From an uncultured Lachnospiraceae bacterium (GTDB lineage: Bacteria; Bacillota_A; Clostridia; Lachnospirales; Lachnospiraceae): DNA of 9,392 nt. This document shows, piece after piece, positions 4,536-9,392 of this stretch. The translations under genes and the position numbers were made by a program. The notes below the pieces were generated by a model that was not told the DNA's origin, did no database searches, and worked only from the letters and a program-made list of their open reading frames with translations. The stretch is taken from the NCBI GenBank assembly GCA_946630765.1, contig CAMOZF010000050.1, positions 1-9,392 of the forward strand, written 5' to 3'. The first letter of the stretch is position 1, and every line of letters starts with the position of its first letter.

Positions 4536-6449
4536 ATGTCTAAGAAACAGAAAAGGACAATGGTTCGGATTATCATATCATTTGTCCTTCTTATCGTGTT
4601 GATCATTCTTGAAAAAACAGGGGTTTTATCCTTCCTTTCGGGGAAATGGTACGCGTTCATCCCCTTCCTTGTTCCCTACCTTCTTGCGGGCTATGACGTC
4701 ATCCTGAAGGCGGCGAAAAATATCGCCCACGGCCAGGTCTTCGACGAGAATTTCCTGATGATGATCGCGACCTTCGGCGCATTTTTCGTCGGCGAATACG
4801 AGGAGGCGGCCGGCGTCATGATCTTCTATCAGGTCGGCGAGCTGTTCCAGAGCTACGCGGTCGGAAAGAGCCGCAGATCGATTTCTGCGCTTCTCGACAT
4901 CAGCCCGGAGTACGCCAATATGGAGATCGACGGCGTGCTTCAGGAGGTGGATCCGGAGGATGTGCACCCGGATGATCAGATTGTCATAAAGCCCGGCGAG
5001 CGGATTCCGCTGGACGGCGTGGTAATTGAGGGGCATTCGATGATCGACACCTCGTCTCTTACGGGCGAGTCGGTGCCGCGTTCTGTCCGGGAGGGCGAGA
5101 ACGTGATCTCGGGCTGTATCAACGGATCGGGGACGCTTCTTGTGCGCGTCACAAAGGAGTACGAGGATTCCACCGTCGCAAAGATTCTGGAGCTGACGGA
5201 AAATGCGAGCTCAAGAAAATCGCCGGTCGAGAATTTCATCACCCGCTTTGCGAAGATTTATACGCCGGCCGTCACAATTGCGGCCGTGCTTCTGGCGGTG
5301 ATTCCGCCGCTGTTCTTCCACGCGCCCTGGTTCGAATGGATTCAGCGTGCCTGCACCTTCCTCGTCATTTCCTGCCCCTGTGCGCTGGTCATTTCCGTGC
5401 CGCTCGGATTTTTCGGCGGCATCGGTGCGGCCTCGCGGATCGGTGTCCTCGTGAAGGGCAGCAACTTCCTTGAAACGCTGGCCTACGTGAAGACGATGGT
5501 ATTTGACAAGACCGGAACCCTGACGAAGGGCGAATTCCGCGTCCAGGAGCTGATGCCGGCGCCCGGTGTGAAGGAAGAGGAGCTTCTGCGCCTCGCCGCC
5601 GCGGCAGAGAAGTATTCGGAGCATCCGATCGCGGAAGCGCTCCGAAGCGCCGAGATCGAGAGCATCCATCCGGCGGGAGCGAAGGAACGCGCGTCTGAGA
5701 TCGCGCTTTCCGACATCAGCGACGCGAGAGAATATGCCGGGAAAGGACTTTCCGTCCTGGTTTCGGGGCAGCGGATCTACGCCGGAAACGCCGCGCTGAT
5801 GCAGGAAGCGGGCATTTCCTTTACGGAAAATGACGCGGCCGGAACGGTCGTATACGTCGCGAAGGATCAGCAGTTCCTCGGAAGCATTGTGATCGCCGAT
5901 ACCGTGAAGCCGGAGGCCCGCGAGGCGATCAGCGCCCTGAAGAACGCCGGCATCCGGAAGACCGTGATGCTTTCCGGCGACCGGAAAGCCGCGGCCGAAA
6001 AGGTCTCTGCGGATCTTGGGATTGACTGTGTGTATTCGGAGCTCCTGCCGCAGGACAAGGTGGCGAAGCTTGAGGAAATTCTTCTTCAGGAGAACGGAAA
6101 CGGCAGAACCGCCTATGTCGGCGACGGCATCAACGACGCGCCGGTGCTTTCCCGCGCGGACGTCGGTATCGCGATGGGGTCTCTGGGGTCGGATGCGGCA
6201 ATCGAGGCCGCGGACATTGTCCTCATGGACGACGATGTGACGAAGATCAGCCTTACCGCGCGCATTGCCCGGAAAACGCTCCGGATCGTCCGGGAGAACA
6301 TCTGGTTTGCGCTCCTTGTGAAGTTCGCCGTCCTGATTCTCGGCGCCTTCGGTTTCGCCTCGATGTGGCTCGCAACCTTCGCCGACGTCGGCGTCGCAGT
6401 CCTCGCGATCCTGAACTCGATGCGCATGCTGCACGGACGCCGCTCTTGA
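4536..6449 (+). CDS. P1B-type Zn/Cd/Pb-exporting ATPase lacking an N-terminal HMA domain
   Basis: 637 residues from the ATG at 4536, with GGAG 7 nt upstream; the open frame extends back to 4428 but that part is low-quality sequence. The order is: N-terminal membrane helices starting almost at once, the actuator domain with TGES (176-179), the membrane CPC motif (280-282), the phosphorylation site DKTGT (D324), the HP motif of heavy-metal pumps (H363-P364), and the hinge GDGIND (529-534). The last helices carry K596 and FADVG with D617, matching the Lys and Asp that define Zn/Cd/Pb specificity in ZntA/CadA. It exports divalent soft metals across the cytoplasmic membrane using ATP. The usual fused HMA domain is absent and is supplied by the preceding gene. 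Control is expected from the ArsR-type repressor and perhaps the structured spacer. Confidence 0.95.
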   Translation: MSKKQKRTMVRIIISFVLLIVLIILEKTGVLSFLSGKWYAFIPFLVPYLLAGYDVILKAAKNIAHGQVFDENFLMMIATFGAFFVGEYEEAAGVMIFYQVGELFQSYAVGKSRRSISALLDISPEYANMEIDGVLQEVDPEDVHPDDQIVIKPGERIPLDGVVIEGHSMIDTSSLTGESVPRSVREGENVISGCINGSGTLLVRVTKEYEDSTVAKILELTENASSRKSPVENFITRFAKIYTPAVTIAAVLLAVIPPLFFHAPWFEWIQRACTFLVISCPCALVISVPLGFFGGIGAASRIGVLVKGSNFLETLAYVKTMVFDKTGTLTKGEFRVQELMPAPGVKEEELLRLAAAAEKYSEHPIAEALRSAEIESIHPAGAKERASEIALSDISDAREYAGKGLSVLVSGQRIYAGNAALMQEAGISFTENDAAGTVVYVAKDQQFLGSIVIADTVKPEAREAISALKNAGIRKTVMLSGDRKAAAEKVSADLGIDCVYSELLPQDKVAKLEEILLQENGNGRTAYVGDGINDAPVLSRADVGIAMGSLGSDAAIEAADIVLMDDDVTKISLTARIARKTLRIVRENIWFALLVKFAVLILGAFGFASMWLATFADVGVAVLAILNSMRMLHGRRS

Positions 6450-6460
6450 TAAAGTAATGG

Positions 6461-6489
6461 TTGCCAAGCACCTGATTTTGTGATAGTAT
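6461..6489 (+). promoter_or_regulatory. Candidate promoter for the MATE-SGNH unit
   Basis: TTGCCA (6461-6466), a 17-nt spacer and TAGTAT (6484-6489) preceded by TGA, an extended -10 element. Transcription would begin near 6496, at the base of the following hairpin, giving a leader of about 170 nt before the MATE start at 6669. Confidence 0.5.
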
Positions 6490-6493
6490 GATA

Positions 6494-6526
6494 AACGGGA
6501 CCTGATCGGGATTTCAGGCCCCGTTT
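6494..6526 (+). terminator. Imperfect terminator-like hairpin after the metal operon
   Basis: AACGGG (6494-6499) pairs with CCCGTT (6520-6525), then CCTGA (6501-6505) pairs with TCAGG (6514-6518) after one A/C mismatch; the loop is 8 nt. Only TGTGTTACTGTT follows, a weak U-tract. It probably ends or thins transcription from the ATPase gene. Because the candidate promoter lies upstream, it may also sit in the 5' leader of the next transcript. Confidence 0.55.
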
Positions 6527-6603
6527 GTGTTACTGTTCAGCGCCACGATAAAAACAAAGAAAATCCAGGATGGAACGCTTGCGTTACAGACTGGCTTTCT
6601 GTG

Positions 6604-6628
6604 TTCTCATGTAGGAGCTGAATAGTTA
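6604..6628 (+). repeat. Dispersed intergenic repeat, copy 2
   Basis: TTCTCATGTAGGAG (6604-6617) is the exact reverse complement of 3660-3673. It is followed directly by CTGAATAGT (6618-6626), which is also present in copy 1 (3698-3706). The copy supplies AGGAG at 6613-6617, which could act as a distant ribosome binding site for a MATE start at 6630. Confidence 0.55.
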
Positions 6629-6668
6629 TATGGCTTTAATCATTATAGAGAGAGGGCTTGCACACAGC

Positions 6669-8090
6669 ATGAACAAGGAAAGACCTGCCTTCCTGAAACG
6701 GTTTATCGGGGACAAAGGCTTCTATAAAATGATTCTCGGGGTTACCGTTCCGATCATGATTCAGAACGGTATCTCGAGTTTTGTCAATATGCTCGACAAC
6801 GTCATGGTCGGGCGCATCGGGACCGAGCAGATGTCGGGCGTCTCGATCGTGAACCAGCTGATCTTCATCTATTTTTTGTGCATTTTCGGCGGAATGGGCG
6901 GAATCGGCATTTTCACGGCGCAGTACTACGGCAATAACGATCAGGAGGGCGTGCGTGCGACCTTCCGCGCGAAGCTGTGGCTCGGCGTGATCCTGACCGC
7001 GATTGCGTTTATTGTGCTGCGGGTTTTCGGAAGCAATCTGATCGGCCTCTTCCTGAATGAAGGCTCGGAGACCGGCGATCTCGCGGCAACGCTGCGCTAC
7101 GCTGAAGGCTATATGCAGATCATCTTCATTTCCTTCCCGGCGTTTCTCGTGCTTCAGGTGTACGGCTCGACCATCCGCGCCTGCGGCGAAACGGTTCTTC
7201 CGATGAAGGCGGGCATCGCGGCCGTACTGACGAATCTGGTCTTCAACTATCTGCTGATCTACGGTGTAAATATCGGGGGAACGCAGCTGATTCCGTCTCT
7301 TGGGGTCAACGGTGCGGCGATCGCGACGGTCATTTCCCGCTATGTGGAAATGGCAATCATCGTCATCTGGGCGCATACGCATAAGAAAAAGGCCCCGTAC
7401 ATCGTCGGCGTCTACCGGACGCTCCGTGTCCGTGGCTCGCAGCTCAAGAGCTTTGCAATCAAGGGCACGCCGCTTCTTATCAATGAGGCGCTCTGGTCCA
7501 TCGGAACCTCCTTCCTCGTTCAGTGCTATTCGACGCGCGGGCTGGATGTCATCGCGGCCTTCAATATCAGCAACACGATCAGCAACATGTTCAGCATTGT
7601 CTTCTTCTCGATGGGTGACGCGGTCGCTATTGTGGTCGGGCAGCTTCTCGGGGCCAACAAGATCGAGGAGGCGAAGGATACGGACCGGAAGATCATTGCC
7701 TTTGCGGTATTTTTCAGTTTGATCACGGCGATTCTGATGGCCTCGGTTTCCTGGCTGTTCCCGCATATCTACAATACGAACGATTCGGTGCGGCAGCTCG
7801 CGACGATCCTGATCATCTGCTATGCGGCATTTTCGCCGATGATGGCATTCTGCCACTGCACCTATTTCACGCTCCGTTCCGGCGGCAAGACGATTATCAC
7901 CTTCCTTTTTGACAGTGCCTTTACCTGGGTGGTCAGCGTGCCGATCGCCTTTGTGCTGAGCCGCTTTACGAACCTGCCGGTGGTCGCGATCTACTGCTTC
8001 GTGACCGGCGCGGACATTATCAAATGCATTATCGGCTTCGTCCTCGTGAAAAAAGGCGTCTGGGCGAAGAATATTACGGAAGATATTTAA
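6669..8090 (+). CDS. MATE-family multidrug/toxin exporter
   Basis: 473 residues from the ATG at 6669. An alternative ATG at 6630 adds 13 residues with AT-rich, poorly coding sequence. Neither start has an ideally spaced ribosome binding site (GAGGG and AGGAG, each about 12 nt away). The protein has about 12 hydrophobic helices in two homologous halves. The N-terminal half begins FIGDKGFYK and TVPIMIQNGI, followed by the signature-like LDNVMVGRIGTEQMSGVSI, all typical of NorM-type MATE antiporters. These export cationic drugs or metabolites in exchange for Na+ or H+. The MATE fold is related to polysaccharide and lipid flippases (MOP superfamily), so a cell-envelope substrate is possible given the downstream gene. 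The next gene begins 10 nt after the stop, so the two are probably co-transcribed. The substrate cannot be predicted from sequence. Confidence 0.92.
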   Translation: MNKERPAFLKRFIGDKGFYKMILGVTVPIMIQNGISSFVNMLDNVMVGRIGTEQMSGVSIVNQLIFIYFLCIFGGMGGIGIFTAQYYGNNDQEGVRATFRAKLWLGVILTAIAFIVLRVFGSNLIGLFLNEGSETGDLAATLRYAEGYMQIIFISFPAFLVLQVYGSTIRACGETVLPMKAGIAAVLTNLVFNYLLIYGVNIGGTQLIPSLGVNGAAIATVISRYVEMAIIVIWAHTHKKKAPYIVGVYRTLRVRGSQLKSFAIKGTPLLINEALWSIGTSFLVQCYSTRGLDVIAAFNISNTISNMFSIVFFSMGDAVAIVVGQLLGANKIEEAKDTDRKIIAFAVFFSLITAILMASVSWLFPHIYNTNDSVRQLATILIICYAAFSPMMAFCHCTYFTLRSGGKTIITFLFDSAFTWVVSVPIAFVLSRFTNLPVVAIYCFVTGADIIKCIIGFVLVKKGVWAKNITEDI

Positions 8091-8100
8091 GGAGGCCCGA

Positions 8101-9219
8101 ATGACGGAAGAGTCAAGGGAATCAAGAGAGAGCCGCAGAATCGCGCGCATGCTCCGCTACCCGGCGGTTCTTCTCGCGGCAATCATGGTCGTGACGCTGG
8201 TGACGATATTTGCGACGCCGGCTGCGGCGGACGCGGAGCTCACATTTTCACATGATTATGAAACCGCAGAGCCGGTTGACGAGAAGGTCGTGGAGGAGCT
8301 GCTTTCGCTGCAGGATGTGGAAGCCGGGGAACGCGTCTCGGAGATCGCAAGCGTCGAGGAAAGCCGGAAAGAGGTGATCCGCCAGTCGATCGCCGCCTCC
8401 GAGTCGGAGTCGCTGTCGATTGCGATGGAAGAGCAGTCGATTGCCGAGTCCGAATATGAATCCTCAGTTGCGGAATCGATCGCCGAATCAATCGCCGAAT
8501 CGAGCGCGATCGCCGAGTCGGAAGCACTGCAGGCGCCCCTTCAGGGCTCGCATCTTCAGGCGCAGCAGGTGGTCTACAACTGCGACGATACGGATATTCC
8601 GTACCTTCGGCGGCTGTTCTCCTACTGTATCGTCATCGGCAATTCACGCGCGAAAAACGCGGTCGACTGCGGCATCATGACGGAGACCGAGGTGCGTTAT
8701 ATGAGCGGCGCGCCGGTTGAGCGGATCTGGCCGATGGCGCACGAGATCGCCTACATGTATTATCCGAAGACGCTCTTTATTGTCGGCCTGAATGATATCG
8801 GCTATTATGACGGAAGCAATGAGCGCTTCTACCAGGATCTCTACGGGATGATCCAGGACTACAAATCGATCAATCCCGGAACGATTTATCTGCAGGAAAT
8901 CCTGCCCTGTCCGGAGGAGGCGCGGCCGTATTTCTACCGCTTCTTCATGATCCCGGACTTCAACGCCAGGATCCGTCAGGTCTGCGACGAGCTGGGCTGC
9001 ATCTACGTGTCGGCGACGCCCTACGCGGATTTCAAGTACATCAATTCAGAAGATCACGCGCACTACGGGAAGCCCTTCTATTTCCTGTGGGCGCAGACAA
9101 TGGCCAGTCAGATGCACCTCTGGGAGGACATGGCCGGCCTCGGTTACGATATTCCCTACGCGCTTCCCGTGGACGAAGAAGGCAAGCTCCTTCCCTGGGC
9201 CGCGGAACCCGCGCAGTGA
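8101..9219 (+). CDS. Membrane-anchored SGNH-hydrolase-like protein with Ser-Ile-Ala-Glu repeat stalk
   Basis: 372 residues. The ATG at 8101 follows AAGGAGG with a 5-nt spacer. An Arg-rich cytoplasmic start is followed by a hydrophobic helix at about 20-38 and TPAAADA, a possible signal-peptidase site, so the rest is extracytoplasmic. Residues about 84-141 are a low-complexity Ser/Glu/Ala/Ile stretch with ESIA units, probably a stalk or wall-spanning spacer. The C-terminal domain (about 155-372) has SGNH-hydrolase blocks: IGNSRA with S182 in place of the usual GDS, VGLND (G229, N231, D232), and DHAH (D318, H321) as the Asp-x-x-His pair. Such enzymes often remove or transfer acyl groups on cell-wall or exported polysaccharides. 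Substrate and activity are unknown. The GDS to GNS change at the nucleophile block is seen in some related proteins but should be noted. It is linked to the MATE gene 10 nt upstream. Confidence 0.88.
   Translation: MTEESRESRESRRIARMLRYPAVLLAAIMVVTLVTIFATPAAADAELTFSHDYETAEPVDEKVVEELLSLQDVEAGERVSEIASVEESRKEVIRQSIAASESESLSIAMEEQSIAESEYESSVAESIAESIAESSAIAESEALQAPLQGSHLQAQQVVYNCDDTDIPYLRRLFSYCIVIGNSRAKNAVDCGIMTETEVRYMSGAPVERIWPMAHEIAYMYYPKTLFIVGLNDIGYYDGSNERFYQDLYGMIQDYKSINPGTIYLQEILPCPEEARPYFYRFFMIPDFNARIRQVCDELGCIYVSATPYADFKYINSEDHAHYGKPFYFLWAQTMASQMHLWEDMAGLGYDIPYALPVDEEGKLLPWAAEPAQ
8473..8523 (+). repeat. In-gene 12-bp tandem repeat (ESIA codons)
   Basis: GAATCGATCGCC and GAATCAATCGCC repeat in frame, then continue in degenerate form, encoding ESIA-ESIA-ESSAIAESE (residues 125-141). 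The 12-nt period keeps the frame, so slippage would lengthen or shorten the stalk without breaking the hydrolase domain. Confidence 0.7.
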
Positions 9220-9226
9220 TGGCTGA

Positions 9227-9289
9227 ACTCGCCTCGGGATGGGGTTCCTTCTTCGGTAACGACCAAGTTACGCTCAGAAGGAACCCCAT
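9227..9289 (+). repeat. Palindromic tandem element, unit 1
   Basis: The lead ACTCGCCTC (9227-9235) is followed by a perfect 14-bp stem, ATGGGGTTCCTTCT (9239-9252) with AGAAGGAACCCCAT (9276-9289). Past a small internal loop, an inner stem GTAAC/GTTAC (9256-9260 with 9267-9271) closes on a GACCAA loop. It begins 8 nt after the SGNH stop codon but has no T-run, so it is not a standard intrinsic terminator. Between the units, 9290-9327 holds a C/G-rich spacer in which I see nothing else. Confidence 0.8.
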
Positions 9290-9327
9290 AACCCTCGGCT
9301 CGGGGCTGTCGCTGTCGGGAAAGCAAA

Positions 9328-9391
9328 ACTCGCCTCAGGATGGGGTGTCCGCTTCAGTAACGCTTCGAAGTTACTTCAGCGGACACCCCAT
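9328..9391 (+). repeat. Palindromic tandem element, unit 2
   Basis: The same lead ACTCGCCTC (9328-9336) lies 101 nt after the first. A perfect 14-bp stem follows, ATGGGGTGTCCGCT (9340-9353) with AGCGGACACCCCAT (9378-9391), then 3-nt internal loops and the inner stem GTAAC/GTTAC (9357-9361 with 9370-9374) around GCTTCGAA. Four outer-stem positions differ from unit 1 and all four are compensated on the opposite arm. The unit reaches the window edge, so the array may continue. Confidence 0.8.
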
Positions 9392-9392
9392 T

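Noticed and set aside
5211..6467. A 418-codon open frame on the minus strand
   Set aside because: It is antisense to the conserved catalytic part of the metal ATPase, with no recognisable motifs.
6636..8150. A 504-codon open frame on the minus strand
   Set aside because: It is antisense to the clearly real MATE gene, with a highly charged, domain-free translation.
9227..9392. A CRISPR array
   Set aside because: The repeated units are long palindromes with changed stems and a 101-nt period. There are only two, with no 30-40 nt spacer pattern and no cas genes in the window.

Overview
The window reads as a chromosomal segment of a moderately GC-rich Clostridia/Lachnospiraceae-type Firmicute. 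The signs are strong AGGAGG-like ribosome binding sites, consensus sigma-A promoters, AT-rich promoter regions beside GC-rich genes, a Ser-Ile-Ala-Glu repeat surface protein, and the gene families present. All convincing genes are on the plus strand; the long open frames on the minus strand are antisense shadows. The taxonomic call is an inference.

Layout. (1) 2-157 is the C-terminal tail of a gene that begins outside the window, tentatively a glycosidase accessory domain. (2) 158-390 is an AT-rich regulatory region with an ECF-sigma-like promoter candidate (190-216) overlapping a 14-bp inverted repeat, then a near-consensus sigma-A promoter (287-315). (3) 391-3558 is a three-gene membrane operon: a zinc-ribbon protein with two membrane helices, an SPFH/YdjI-like protein with a C-terminal SHOCT domain, and a four-helix membrane protein with a helical cytoplasmic tail. 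It ends at a good intrinsic terminator (3580-3614). The first two proteins resemble YdjG and YdjI of the Bacillus subtilis sigma-W/PspA envelope-stress operon, but no PspA gene is visible. (4) 3731-6449 is a metal-resistance operon: a TTGACA promoter with an ArsR/SmtB-type operator, an ArsR-family repressor with two potential metal sites, a stand-alone heavy-metal-associated (HMA) domain protein, and a P1B-type Zn/Cd/Pb exporter that lacks its own HMA domain. A 135-nt GC-rich, structured spacer with a possible internal promoter separates the HMA and ATPase genes. (5) 6450-6668 holds a terminator-like hairpin, a promoter candidate and a copy of a short dispersed repeat. (6) 6669-9219 is a probable two-gene unit: a MATE-family exporter and a membrane-anchored extracellular SGNH-hydrolase-like protein. 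(7) 9220-9392 holds two tandem palindromic elements, 101 nt apart, with the same architecture and compensatory stem changes.

How the genes work together. The metal operon is self-contained: the repressor should release its operator on Zn/Cd/Pb binding, the small HMA protein should bind the same ions, and the ATPase should export them. The SPFH operon looks like a membrane-integrity or stress module. The most unusual material is non-coding: the covarying tandem hairpins at the right edge, the structured insert inside the metal operon that shares a 9-mer with them, and a second repeat family found upstream of both the arsR-like gene and the MATE gene.
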